Positions 34,378 through 43,343 of a DNA stretch of 64,000 nucleotides are shown here, in pieces (the stretch's first letter is position 1; every line of letters begins with the position of its first letter). The translations under genes and the position numbers were made by a program. The stretch covers positions 1-64,000 of the forward strand of contig JAPHTP010000015.1 in assembly GCA_026196875.1 (NCBI GenBank), written 5' to 3'. This DNA comes from Kangiellaceae bacterium (GTDB lineage: Bacteria > Pseudomonadota > Gammaproteobacteria > Enterobacterales > Kangiellaceae). The notes beneath the pieces are model-generated. The model did not search any database. It had not been told where the DNA came from and worked only from the letters and a program-made list of their open reading frames with translations.

Positions 34378-36150
34378 TTGTCCGGTCGCTATTTTGGCCA
34401 GTTTATTGCCATAGTCTGTTACTTTGCCTGTCATTCTGTAGCTGCAATGAATAAGCAGTTGGAGCGTCTGATCTTGGATGGTAGCCGCTCTAATCCGGCT
34501 ATGGTCGTGGACAAACTTAAGCAGGCCACTCGCGAAGACTTTCAAGCCCTTACTTCCGAAGCTTTGATCAAAGCTAGTCATGCGGCGGCTTCAAAAATCG
34601 ATATCGGATTGACCATTCAATTAACTGAAATCCTGTTAGCGCGAGCCAACCAGCAAAATAGCGCCTACCTTTCTGGCAACGCTTATTATAATCGCGGCGC
34701 AGTTTATGCGTACGCGGGGCACCATGATCAAGCTTTAGATGCATTTCTTTTAGCCCTGCCTCAATTCGAGTCGAGCGGCGATGTTACCCAAATCGCTCGA
34801 ATAAAAGGGGCGTTAGCGTTGATGTACGTTGAAATCGGTGAATATGAATTGGCCAAGCCCTATTTTAAAGAATCAATTGATTCTCACCGCACCCAAAATA
34901 AACTCGCCAACTTAGCGATGGCGTTGCAGAACCGAGGTTTTTTGAAAATTAAGTTAAGACAGTTTGATTCTGCGGAAAAAGATCTGCAAGAAGCTCTGTC
35001 AATTTCTCAGAAAGAAGCTCTTGCAACAAACTATCCGATTATTTATAAAAACCTGGGAATTGTTGCTGCGGAGCTCGGCAAAACAGAAATAGCATTCGGT
35101 TATTTTCACAATGCAATTGAGCAGTCGGAAAAGCTAAATTTGAAGCACTATCAAAGTGAAATCGAATATGAGTTTGCCCGTGTTCAAATGCGTCTGAAAG
35201 ACCTTGAACAAGCAAGAGTACATATTAACCATTCCATAGAAATCGGCCAAGAGTATCGTTTACTTAAGCAGCTAAGGGCCAGTCAATTGTTGCTAGCAGA
35301 ATTGGAAGTCGAATTTGGCAATTACAAAGAAGCCTACTTGGCCAAGGAAAAAGCGCTTCAGCTTGCTGAGCAAATGGGGGATTCTAAAATTGCCGAAAAT
35401 TTATCTCGCTTAGATAGATATACAACCACTATCAAAGAGCAAACTAAAAGAGAGCTTTTGGAAAAGGAAAATAAAATCGCCAATTTGGCAGCTGAGAGAG
35501 AACAACTATTGCGTAACTTTTCGATTTCAGTAGCCGTCATCGCAATTATGGCGGCAATCTATTTTGTACGTCGTTTCACTCATACCAACCGTCAGGCTGT
35601 TCATTTTGAGCAGCAAAGTAAAATTGATTCGCTTACCGGAGTTTGGAATCGCAGAGCGGGTGAAGCACAATTAGCAAGATTGTGTAAACGAGACATGGGC
35701 GGCGTAAAAGTTTTTTCTATTGCCATGTTAGACATCGACCATTTTAAAAGGGTTAACGATCAATTTGGTCATGATGTTGGCGACAAGGTGATCATTTCTG
35801 TTTGCAACATCATTCAAGAAAGCTTGCGTCCGACCGACATGTTGTGTCGTTGGGGCGGTGAAGAGTTCATATTAATTTTGGAGAGCTTTGACTCTTCTAA
35901 AGCTTTTGATATTTGCGAACGTATCCGCCAAAATATTTCGGGGACTAATATTGCGCCGATTGGTAAGATGACCGTTAGTATCGGTATTTCTATGTTTCAG
36001 GATGATGAACTGTTTGAGTTGATCAAACGTGGCGATCAAGCACTTTATCACGCCAAGCATTTGGGCCGTAATCGAGTCATAGTAAAAAATAAAGCTAGCT
36101 ATCGTGGTGGAAGCAATGACAATTCAGAAGACTTGGCCATTTTGGACTAA
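34378..36150 (+). CDS. Exported-TPR diguanylate cyclase (GGDEF)
   Basis: 590 residues from TTG 34378, preferred over TTG 34375 because AGGAGG (34365-34370) is then 7 bp away. Signal peptide (cut near SVAA), about six TPR repeats (for example AYYNRGAVYAYAGHHDQALD, KPYFKESIDSH), a coiled coil, TM helix about 380-398 (VAVIAIMAAIYFVRR) and a GGDEF domain with IDSLTGVWNRRAG, MLDIDHFKRVNDQFGHDVG and RWGGEEF (near 493). The I-site RPTD lies five residues before GGEEF. It is a periplasmic-sensing, active c-di-GMP synthase; the input is unknown, perhaps a protein partner of the TPRs. Confidence 0.93.
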   Translation: MSGRYFGQFIAIVCYFACHSVAAMNKQLERLILDGSRSNPAMVVDKLKQATREDFQALTSEALIKASHAAASKIDIGLTIQLTEILLARANQQNSAYLSGNAYYNRGAVYAYAGHHDQALDAFLLALPQFESSGDVTQIARIKGALALMYVEIGEYELAKPYFKESIDSHRTQNKLANLAMALQNRGFLKIKLRQFDSAEKDLQEALSISQKEALATNYPIIYKNLGIVAAELGKTEIAFGYFHNAIEQSEKLNLKHYQSEIEYEFARVQMRLKDLEQARVHINHSIEIGQEYRLLKQLRASQLLLAELEVEFGNYKEAYLAKEKALQLAEQMGDSKIAENLSRLDRYTTTIKEQTKRELLEKENKIANLAAEREQLLRNFSISVAVIAIMAAIYFVRRFTHTNRQAVHFEQQSKIDSLTGVWNRRAGEAQLARLCKRDMGGVKVFSIAMLDIDHFKRVNDQFGHDVGDKVIISVCNIIQESLRPTDMLCRWGGEEFILILESFDSSKAFDICERIRQNISGTNIAPIGKMTVSIGISMFQDDELFELIKRGDQALYHAKHLGRNRVIVKNKASYRGGSNDNSEDLAILD

Positions 36151-36278
36151 AAGATTAACTTTTTCGTTTTAGCCGTATTAAAATTCAAACCTATATCTTT
36201 TTCTTCTAATTTAGTAAGCGCTAAATATCTAAAGTAATATTATAACGCTAGTCAAATAATTGATATCTCAACATATCT

Positions 36279-36300
36279 CAGTTTTAGTTTAATAAAACTG
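36279..36300 (+). promoter_or_regulatory. Inverted repeat before the CadC-like regulator
   Basis: CAGTTTTA (36279-36286), six bases, TAAAACTG (36293-36300): a perfect 8-bp dyad. A third CAGTTTTA stands at 36389-36396, 39 bp before the ATG. A possible operator, maybe autoregulatory. Confidence 0.4.
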
Positions 36301-36434
36301 TGCTAAAGCAGTCATATTTCACTTAATTAATCGGTAATAATTCCTGTCTAATTCAGTAACGCGGTCCCAGAATTATCAATATAAAAAACAGTTTTAAATA
36401 ATAAATCTAAAAGGGGTATTTATTTGGAGGAGCG

Positions 36435-38150
36435 ATGACAAATGAATTTAATAAAAATAGTTTCTATACCATCGGCGAATTCTTATTTGACTTAGATACC
36501 GGAATTTTAAGTAAAGGTGAAGATGAACAAGTACTACCTCGATTAACTAAAGAGGTCTTGTCGTGTTTAATTTTGAAAGCACCTGAAGTGGTATCTCAGG
36601 ATGAGCTGATTGCCGACGTTTGGAAAGGGCAAGTCGTTACTGATGAAAACTTACAACAACGTATCACGCTAGTTCGTAAAGCTTTAGGTGATTCAGGCAA
36701 AAATCCTCGCTTTATAGAAACTGTTCGCGGAGTAGGATACCAAGTTGTCGCCGAGGTGGAGAAGGTCATCGACCCAATGACTTCTCGAGCAAATACGACC
36801 AATAATACCTCTGATGTTGTTGGACAGAACAAAAAACGAGCCAGTAACTTAGCCACATTTATTTCTAGCCACTTACAAAAACTGAATACTCGATTTGTAA
36901 AACTTACGTCGTTTATCTTTGTTGCTTCAATCGCTATCAGTATTTTGGTTGACGGCGAAGTGACTCATGCGGTTACAGAAGTCAATCATGAAGTCTATCC
37001 CAATAATGTCTTTGATTTCGAGCACGAACACCACTCGAGTAACCATATTGCGCTTAAGTTCTATGTCCGTGGCAAGATGTACTATAAACGGTATAGAAAA
37101 GAAGATAACCATCTGGCCATTCAACTGTTTGAAAAGTCGATACAGGTAGAAGAGGAGTGTGCATTACCCTATGCCGGTTTGGCTAACGCTCTTTTACAGG
37201 GCGTTTATCAATACGATTTTCCTTATGAAGAATTGGAAAGAGCTCTGTCGATCATCGAAATGGGTATGAATTTAGATCCTGAGCTTGCGGAACTTCATAA
37301 AGCACAAGGCCTTGCATTCGCCTTAAAAGGGCACTACCGAGAGTCAATAGATGCTTATCACCAAGCAGTGCAGTTGGATCCCAAGTTTCTAAGCGCCATC
37401 ACTAATTTAGCTTTTACTTATCGAGAAGTGGGTAAGTTAAACAAAGCGCTCGAGTGGCATAAAATTGCAATAAGCTTAAATCCCACCGGAGCTGGTGGCT
37501 ATCAGCATCTGGCGCAAACATATGCTGCCTTAAACATGACTGACGAAAGCGAGTATTGGTTTAGTAAAACCATGGAATTGCGTCCAGATTATTCTCTCGG
37601 GAGACTGTTTTATGCGCGCTTTCTTATTGGCGCCGGAGAATATCAGAGAGCAATCTCTCAAAGCCAAGAAATACTCAAACTAGCGCCCAACTATATTCGG
37701 GCCAACAATATCATTGGCGATGCATACTATTTTTCAGGTCTTCACCAAGAGGCGATTAGCTTTTACCAAGTTGCGAAAAATTCGGTTGGACGAACCAGAG
37801 ATTATGCCAATTATCGCTTGGGATTAGTCCATGCGCAGTTGGGCGAATTCCAGCTTTCATCGCAAAGTCTCAAAGACTCACTGAATAAATTATTGCAACG
37901 AGTTGATCGTGGAGACCAAGATCCTGACACTATGATGAGGATCGCCACGATTTATGCGGTACAAGAAGACAATAAACTCGCCACTCAATGGTTACGCATT
38001 GCACTCGAAGCTGGGTATGTAAAATATCACTTGGCGATGCGAGAGCCTGCTTTCCAGTTGCTTGCTTCCACCCCAGAGTTTCAAGCTGTTTTAACTGAAA
38101 TGAAATTCAAACTTGCCGATATTCGTCAAAACTCTCCAATTTTCAGGTAA
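36435..38150 (+). CDS. CadC/ToxR-like membrane regulator with TPR sensor
   Basis: 571 residues, ribosome site GGAGGAG. Winged helix (about 12-105, PRLTKEVLSCLILKAPEVVS, then LQQRITLVRKALGD and FIETVRGVGYQVV), a Ser/Thr linker, one TM helix (about 158-176, SFIFVASIAISILV) and periplasmic TPR repeats (AYHQAVQLDPKFLSAITNLA and others). CadC/ToxR-type proteins bind DNA while in the membrane and sense outside signals. It precedes the secreted metallopeptidase genes and may control them; the 11-bp repeats at its stop codon would be a suitable target. Confidence 0.9.
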   Translation: MTNEFNKNSFYTIGEFLFDLDTGILSKGEDEQVLPRLTKEVLSCLILKAPEVVSQDELIADVWKGQVVTDENLQQRITLVRKALGDSGKNPRFIETVRGVGYQVVAEVEKVIDPMTSRANTTNNTSDVVGQNKKRASNLATFISSHLQKLNTRFVKLTSFIFVASIAISILVDGEVTHAVTEVNHEVYPNNVFDFEHEHHSSNHIALKFYVRGKMYYKRYRKEDNHLAIQLFEKSIQVEEECALPYAGLANALLQGVYQYDFPYEELERALSIIEMGMNLDPELAELHKAQGLAFALKGHYRESIDAYHQAVQLDPKFLSAITNLAFTYREVGKLNKALEWHKIAISLNPTGAGGYQHLAQTYAALNMTDESEYWFSKTMELRPDYSLGRLFYARFLIGAGEYQRAISQSQEILKLAPNYIRANNIIGDAYYFSGLHQEAISFYQVAKNSVGRTRDYANYRLGLVHAQLGEFQLSSQSLKDSLNKLLQRVDRGDQDPDTMMRIATIYAVQEDNKLATQWLRIALEAGYVKYHLAMREPAFQLLASTPEFQAVLTEMKFKLADIRQNSPIFR

Positions 38151-38177
38151 TTTTCAGCCAATTTTCAGGTTTTTCAG
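38138..38177. repeat. 11-bp tandem repeat crossing the stop codon
   Basis: AATTTTCAG at 38138, 38149 and 38160, with a degenerate TTTTTCAG ending at 38177: 3.6 copies of an 11-bp unit. The TAA stop of the regulator gene lies in the second copy. Period equals one helical turn. Confidence 0.8.
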
Positions 38178-38459
38178 ACTTCTCAGTGATATCCCTAATA
38201 GCACTCGACGCATTGCTATATTCCTGCACAACAAAATCAAGAATTAAAATGCCTCTAAATATTTGCTTCTGAGATTTCCGTCAAAAAGTCTAAGAATGAA
38301 AAGTTTGTGAGTCGAGATGTAATCAAGATCTGAAAGTTCCATTGTGACTTTTCCAGAAAGTGATACCGACAAGCTGACTACTCGCGCAGCAATCAAATCA
38401 ATCGGCTGAGTAGCTCGTAATCTGCTCTACCGGCTGTTTTTAAAAATAAAGGTGAATGC
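38178..38459 (+). other. Rest of the 309-bp gap before the protease operon
   Basis: No ORF and no clear terminator. CTACTC (38378-38383) and GAGTAG (38408-38413) make a short stem. AAAGG stands before the ATG at 38460. The promoter of the peptidase genes must lie here but I cannot fix its boxes. Confidence 0.3.
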
Positions 38460-39179
38460 ATGATAAATAAAAAAACAATTCTGATGGGAACTGGTTTTAT
38501 TGGTTTAGCGGCGATGGGAACATTCTTCCTAATTGAATCTAGTCAATCAGAACGAGAGGCTTCGAAAGCTGATGGAATGCGAGTCGCTGCACAGGCAGTA
38601 GCGCCAGCCAATATCTCTCTTTCAGAAGAGTCGACTAAGGTTGCGAGGAGACAGGTTGCGGAAACGGCTACTCAATCTGAAGCTGATTTTAACGGGCAAA
38701 TCTGGCGCAATTCTGAAGAGGCAAAAGCAGTGCTTGAACAATCTGGCATGCTGCCAGGTGATCTGAAAGGTGAATATTACTTAGAGCTCGATGTTTCCAG
38801 TCTAGCAGGTTTAAATTTCGGTGATACTTTCCAGATGCACATCCCACACATGCACGCAAGCTTGACTGCCGAAGTCGATAGGCTAACCGCTCACCCAAAT
38901 GGTGATAGAACGATTGAAGCAAACTTTCACGGGATGGACAGACGCAACAGTGCCGTAATCACTTTGGGGCCGGACGTAGTTTATGCCAGGTTCAGTACCC
39001 CAGAAGGAGCATTTACCCTTGAAGCTTTAGGTAACTACGCTTGGATAGCTTCACGTGGCGATATGGTTGCTAGTCACTTTCCTCACAATGACTCAGTATC
39101 CACCAGCGCTTCTGATGTGGCTGAACCTAGAAAAGATTTGGAGCTGGATGGTGAGATCTCACCAATTGGATCCAATTAA
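38460..39179 (+). CDS. Exported propeptide-like protein of an M12-type metallopeptidase
   Basis: 239 residues. An N-terminal signal-anchor (ILMGTGFIGLAAMGTFFLI) puts it in the periplasm. The segment RRNSAVITLGPDVVYARFST and PEGAFTLEALGNYAWI resembles the beta-rich propeptide of reprolysin-like metallopeptidases, where it keeps the zinc site closed. Two His-rich spots (HIPHMHAS) could contact metal. It has no HExxH, so it is not an enzyme. The gene ends 47 bp before the peptidase gene, which lacks such a domain, suggesting a chaperone or inhibitor acting in trans. Family assignment is by pattern only. Confidence 0.55.
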   Translation: MINKKTILMGTGFIGLAAMGTFFLIESSQSEREASKADGMRVAAQAVAPANISLSEESTKVARRQVAETATQSEADFNGQIWRNSEEAKAVLEQSGMLPGDLKGEYYLELDVSSLAGLNFGDTFQMHIPHMHASLTAEVDRLTAHPNGDRTIEANFHGMDRRNSAVITLGPDVVYARFSTPEGAFTLEALGNYAWIASRGDMVASHFPHNDSVSTSASDVAEPRKDLELDGEISPIGSN

Positions 39180-39226
39180 TAAAAAGTAAAAAACTAAACT
39201 CTCAAAAAAACAACAGGAGACAAGCA

Positions 39227-39994
39227 ATGAAAAAAACACTGGTCGCGGCGATGCTGGGGGTTATGTCTTTGTCGGTGAAAGCTGAAACAATTGACATAAT
39301 GATGCTATACACAGGCCCTGCTGCTCAAAAGACAGGTAACATTGAAACAAAGATCAACAACTATATTTCTTATGCAAATCGAGTTTATCAAAATAACTAT
39401 ATTGACGTTACTTTGAGAAACGTTGCATGGGGGAAAATCACCGATTCTGATCTACAACCAACGTCAGCTGATCTTGGTTCGATCACAAACTCCAGCAGCA
39501 TCCAAGGCTATCGAAATACTTACAAAGCAGATATGGTGGCACTGATCGGAACTCGAGAAGAAGTAGTTCAAAACGGGCAGCTATATTACACCTGTGGAAT
39601 TGCATATCTAGGCTGGGTTGGTAACTATGGAACTTCATGGTCTAACGATCACGCTTATAGTATTTCAGCTGTCGATTGTGGCGAGTCTACCTTTGTTCAT
39701 GAGCTTGGGCACAATATGGGACTAGCGCATTCCCGCGCACAAGGAGATACTACCGGTGGTGCTTTTACATACGGTATGGGTCATGGAGTCAACAATAGCT
39801 TTGCAACAATTATGGCGTACCCACATGTTTTCGGATCGCAAACTACTCACCTAGATTATTTTTCTGACTCAGACTGGTATCAATGTTTAGGGCAGGCTTG
39901 TGGTCAAACAAATGTTTCAGAAGCTTATCACGCTCTATCTAATCCATTTAGTGGCGGCAAAAGTGTAGTGGAACTTATTGCAGGTTATCGCTAA
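39227..39994 (+). CDS. Secreted M12-type zinc metallopeptidase (reprolysin-like)
   Basis: 255 residues with its own signal peptide (cut near VKA). The zinc site is HELGHNMGLAHSR (from residue 158), the HExxHxxGxxH metzincin motif, followed by the Met-turn in IMAYPHVF. The catalytic domain begins almost directly after the signal peptide (ETIDIMMLYTGPAAQKTG), so no propeptide is attached. Four Cys (YTCGIAY, VDCGES, YQCLGQACGQ) suggest disulfides. Ribosome site ACAGGAGA. An intrinsic terminator follows. Likely extracellular nutrient or matrix protease. Confidence 0.9.
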   Translation: MKKTLVAAMLGVMSLSVKAETIDIMMLYTGPAAQKTGNIETKINNYISYANRVYQNNYIDVTLRNVAWGKITDSDLQPTSADLGSITNSSSIQGYRNTYKADMVALIGTREEVVQNGQLYYTCGIAYLGWVGNYGTSWSNDHAYSISAVDCGESTFVHELGHNMGLAHSRAQGDTTGGAFTYGMGHGVNNSFATIMAYPHVFGSQTTHLDYFSDSDWYQCLGQACGQTNVSEAYHALSNPFSGGKSVVELIAGYR

Positions 39995-40038
39995 TAAACT
40001 AAGTGAACAATAAAGATTGGGTATTCATTTAGTTTTTC

Positions 40039-40067
40039 GGAGCAGAGCGTCCTATCTGCTCCTTTTT
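40039..40067 (+). terminator. Intrinsic terminator of the metallopeptidase operon
   Basis: GGAGCAGA (40039-40046), loop of 8, TCTGCTCC (40055-40062), then five T: a textbook terminator 45 bp after the stop. A second inverted repeat CTTGCC/GGCAAG (40159-40177) lies before the next gene. Confidence 0.92.
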
Positions 40068-40289
40068 ATTTTTCTAGTAGCACCTCTCCGAATTTGTACT
40101 CTTTTGTAACTTCTGTGTTTTGGTTTTGTATCATTTATATTGAATTGTGATTATTACACTTGCCCGCGATAGGCAAGAAATACTAGGGTGTGAAAAACTG
40201 ACCTAATAAATCATTTTGTCGCCAGACACGTTACTCTTTATAGTCGTTGTTTGTCGGTTTTAATGATTAAAATTTTGTGGAGCAACCTA

Positions 40290-41969
40290 ATGAAAAAGTC
40301 GCTTGTCGCGTTTTCCTTTTTTCTTTGTGCTGGAAGCTTAAACCTCGAAGCGGAACCGGTAAAAAATTTAGACATCGAAACTGACAAAGAAGTCTGGATT
40401 TCAATAGGACAAGATGCCACCAACTTGCTCGACCAAAGACGACCTGAACTTGTTCGCATTCCGGAAACACAAAGAGCGCTGTTAAAACAAAACAAAGTTG
40501 CAGTTGTCAGTATTAAAGAGTCGCAGCTCCATGTGTTAAGCGAGTTTATGCACGAAAACTTTAGACGTTGTGGTGGCTATTTCCACCATAACTCATATGA
40601 ACAAGCTATTTCCTTTGTTAACAAGTCGGCTGAATTAAAGACCAAGTCAGTGATTAACTACACCATCGATAACGGTGAAGTTGTGAATTCGTTACTCGCC
40701 AAAATTGTACCGTCAAATATGACTTCAACGGTCACCAGTATGGGGAACTACAATAATCGTTTTTATACACAACAATCTGGTGTAGACGCTGCTAATTGGC
40801 TCAAGGAACAATGGCAAAGTATGAGTAATAGTAGAGCTGATATCAGTGTTGAACTATACAACCATAGTAACTGGAGTCAGCCGTCGGTCATTGCAACCAT
40901 AACTGGCTCAACTAATAGCGATGAATTTGTTGTGATTGGTGGACATCTTGATTCAATCAACGGCATGGGCGGTGCAACTGCCAGAGCCCCTGGATATGAT
41001 GATAACGCTTCAGGAATTGCCGTTATTACTGAAACACTAAATGCTATTGTCGCTAGTGATTTTCGACCTGCGCGTACTTTGTTACTGATGGGATATGCAG
41101 CCGAAGAAGTTGGGTTGCGTGGTTCGGCGGAAATAGCACAAGCTTATAAAAGCCAAGGAAAAAATGTCGTGGGCGTGGCTCAGTTTGATATGACTGGCTT
41201 TCATGGGACTTCAGACAAAAATATCGTGTTTATGAACGACTATACCAATGAAGCACAGAATCAGTTTATGGCACAATTAATTGATACTTATTTACCTGGG
41301 GTGACATACGCATATGACCCATGTGGTTATGCCTGTTCAGATCACGCTTCCTGGCACAGCCAAGGGTTCGCTGCGTCGTTCCCGTTTGAGTCTTATTCGC
41401 GTGACTATAATTCGAGAATTCATACCACTGGCGACGATACTTTCGACGTTAATCACGCGACAAACTTTTTAAAACTATCAGTTGCCTATGCTGGAGAACT
41501 TGCCAAAGGCAGCATTGGTGAACCTGCCGCTTCTGCGGGTCAAGTTGGTTTAGTTTCGACTTCTGTCGAAGTGGAGGAAGGTAATTCTGTTAGTGTGGAA
41601 ATTAGTCGTTCTGGAGGTAGCGCCTCTGCCGTCGCGATTGACTACGCCACGCAAGATGATTCCGCAATCGCTGGTACTCACTATACCGCGACTTCCGGCA
41701 CTGTGAATTGGGCGGACGGTGAGTTGGGTACTAAAACAGTAGTAATCTCAACCTCTGAAACTGATTCAGATAAGCTTTTCAGATTAAACCTAACAAATCC
41801 TCAAGGTGGTGCGGCAATAGGGAGCAATCAAAGTATAAATATCACGATTAAAAACAAAGCAACCACTAATCCTCCGCCGGCTTCACAATCGAGCAGTGGT
41901 GGCGGTGCCGCTTGGAGTATTTCGCTTTTTTGCATTGCACTATTAATAAGACGAATAAGTTTAAAGTGA
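40290..41969 (+). CDS. Secreted M28 metalloaminopeptidase with Calx-beta domain and GlyGly-CTERM
   Basis: 559 residues from ATG 40290, chosen because GGAG stands 7 bp upstream and a signal peptide (KKSLVAFSFFLCAGSLNLEA) begins there. The M28 zinc ligands and catalytic Glu are visible: GGHLDS, GYDDNASG, GYAAEEVGLRGS, QFDMTGF and SDHASWHSQGF. A Calx-beta domain follows (about 420-525). The C-terminus, SSGGGAAWSISLF then a hydrophobic run and IRRISLK, is a GlyGly-CTERM signal, processed by a rhombosortase for surface delivery through type II secretion. It probably cooperates with the neighbouring peptidases in protein degradation outside the cell. Confidence 0.92.
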   Translation: MKKSLVAFSFFLCAGSLNLEAEPVKNLDIETDKEVWISIGQDATNLLDQRRPELVRIPETQRALLKQNKVAVVSIKESQLHVLSEFMHENFRRCGGYFHHNSYEQAISFVNKSAELKTKSVINYTIDNGEVVNSLLAKIVPSNMTSTVTSMGNYNNRFYTQQSGVDAANWLKEQWQSMSNSRADISVELYNHSNWSQPSVIATITGSTNSDEFVVIGGHLDSINGMGGATARAPGYDDNASGIAVITETLNAIVASDFRPARTLLLMGYAAEEVGLRGSAEIAQAYKSQGKNVVGVAQFDMTGFHGTSDKNIVFMNDYTNEAQNQFMAQLIDTYLPGVTYAYDPCGYACSDHASWHSQGFAASFPFESYSRDYNSRIHTTGDDTFDVNHATNFLKLSVAYAGELAKGSIGEPAASAGQVGLVSTSVEVEEGNSVSVEISRSGGSASAVAIDYATQDDSAIAGTHYTATSGTVNWADGELGTKTVVISTSETDSDKLFRLNLTNPQGGAAIGSNQSINITIKNKATTNPPPASQSSSGGGAAWSISLFCIALLIRRISLK

Positions 41970-42024
41970 GCTCAATACAATCGGCTGGATAAGGTTTATT
42001 TCCGGCTTTAAGAAAGTTCAACCT

Positions 42025-42055
42025 AAGCTCGGCTAGCCAAGCCGGGCTTTTCTTT
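42025..42055 (+). terminator. Intrinsic terminator after the M28 gene
   Basis: AAGCTCGGCT (42025-42034), loop AGCCA, AGCCGGGCTT (42040-42049) with one G-T pair, then TTCTTT. Confidence 0.85.
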
Positions 42056-42235
42056 GTATCAAAACAAAGTCTTCAATTTTTTCCCAATTTTTGGATCAAC
42101 AATGCGTATTAGCGCTTGTCACCTCAATCTAATGACTTTTGTAACTTGGACAAGTCAGGCTTTCCGGTTAACATGATTGAAAAAACAACTGCTTATTATG
42201 CGAGCACAACTAATAAATTCTGCTATTTGGATCTT

Positions 42236-43312
42236 ATGGACGATCGTGTGAAAGATAAAAGTGAGCTCTTAAACCAGTTAAAGATTGATCGTGATGCACA
42301 ACCTCAAAACTCTGGGCTTTCCATTGGAGTTGTGATTGTTATTGCATTAGCCTGCGGGTTACTCGGTTTTTGGCTGGCACAATTTTTTGGCTCTAGTCAA
42401 GAGTCAAAGACAATCAACAATCCCGGTCCTGACGTAGTGGCAGAATTCAAAATACTAGAAAGGAGCAACGAACAATCACATAGTGAACAGACTGCAACTC
42501 CTGATACGCTGACCAAGCAAGTGACCACTCAACCTTCACCATCCGAATCAATATTAAATGCGTCGGGTTATATTACACCTAGAAGAATGGCCACAGTGTC
42601 AGCCGAAGTGATGGGATTGATTACTCAAGTCAATGTTGAAGAAGGGATGCAAGTAAAGCAGGGAGACGTTTTAGCAAAGCTAGATGATGCAGTCGCTCGG
42701 GTTAATCTGGAACTATCTCAGGCTCAGCTCGAAACTTTAATAGCTAGGCGCGATAGTGCCAAGGCTGCGCTTACAGAAAGTGAACAAAATTACCAGCGAA
42801 TTCACAACAATGACTTCTCAAGTGATGCCGATAGAACGCGCTCTGTTTCTCAGTTAGCTCAATCAAAGGCTGCATTGGCGAGTTCGGTAGCGGAAATAAA
42901 AGTTGCTAGCTTAGATATTCAGAGGCAACAAGAACGCCTGGCTGATTACGTAATACGTGCCCCTTTCGCTGGCGTGGTTACGGTTAAGAACGCTCAACCA
43001 GGAGAAATTGTGTCGCCGTCTTCAGCTGGCGGTGGCTTTACCCGTACCGGCATTTGCACCATTGTGGATATGGATTCTTTAGAGATTGAAGTGGATGTAA
43101 ATGAGTCATACATCGGCCGAGTGTTCGAAGGGCAAAATGTGGAAGCACAATTGGATGCCTATCCAGATTGGGATATTCCTGCTCAAGTAATTGCCATAAT
43201 TCCAACCGCTGATCGCGCCAAAGCGACAGTGAGAGTTCGAATAAAAATTAACATTAAAGATACCAAGATCTTGCCCGAAATGGGAGTTAAGGTCGCTTTT
43301 TTGGGATCTTGA
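42236..43312 (+). CDS. Periplasmic adaptor (HlyD/MacA-like) of an ABC exporter
   Basis: 358 residues from ATG 42236. The frame is open to TTG 42116, but the family usually begins near KDKSELLNQLKIDRD, and the region before it looks non-coding. TM helix about 24-46 (VVIVIALACGLLGFWLA), lipoyl half VMGLITQVNVEEGMQVKQGD, hairpin with ARRDSAKAALTESEQNYQ, second half YVIRAPFAGVVTVKNAQPGE and a barrel ending MGVKVAFLG. It is followed by an ATPase and two FtsX-like permeases, a MacAB-type set with two permease genes. Role: couples the ABC exporter to an outer-membrane duct. Confidence 0.88.
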   Translation: MDDRVKDKSELLNQLKIDRDAQPQNSGLSIGVVIVIALACGLLGFWLAQFFGSSQESKTINNPGPDVVAEFKILERSNEQSHSEQTATPDTLTKQVTTQPSPSESILNASGYITPRRMATVSAEVMGLITQVNVEEGMQVKQGDVLAKLDDAVARVNLELSQAQLETLIARRDSAKAALTESEQNYQRIHNNDFSSDADRTRSVSQLAQSKAALASSVAEIKVASLDIQRQQERLADYVIRAPFAGVVTVKNAQPGEIVSPSSAGGGFTRTGICTIVDMDSLEIEVDVNESYIGRVFEGQNVEAQLDAYPDWDIPAQVIAIIPTADRAKATVRVRIKINIKDTKILPEMGVKVAFLGS

Positions 43313-43343
43313 TTATTGATTAAATGAGGTTAGAGGAAACGTT

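Noticed and set aside
42116-42235. 40-codon upstream extension of the HlyD-like adaptor from a TTG
   Set aside because: No ribosome site, residues do not look like the family start, and related adaptors begin near the KDKSELLNQL segment.
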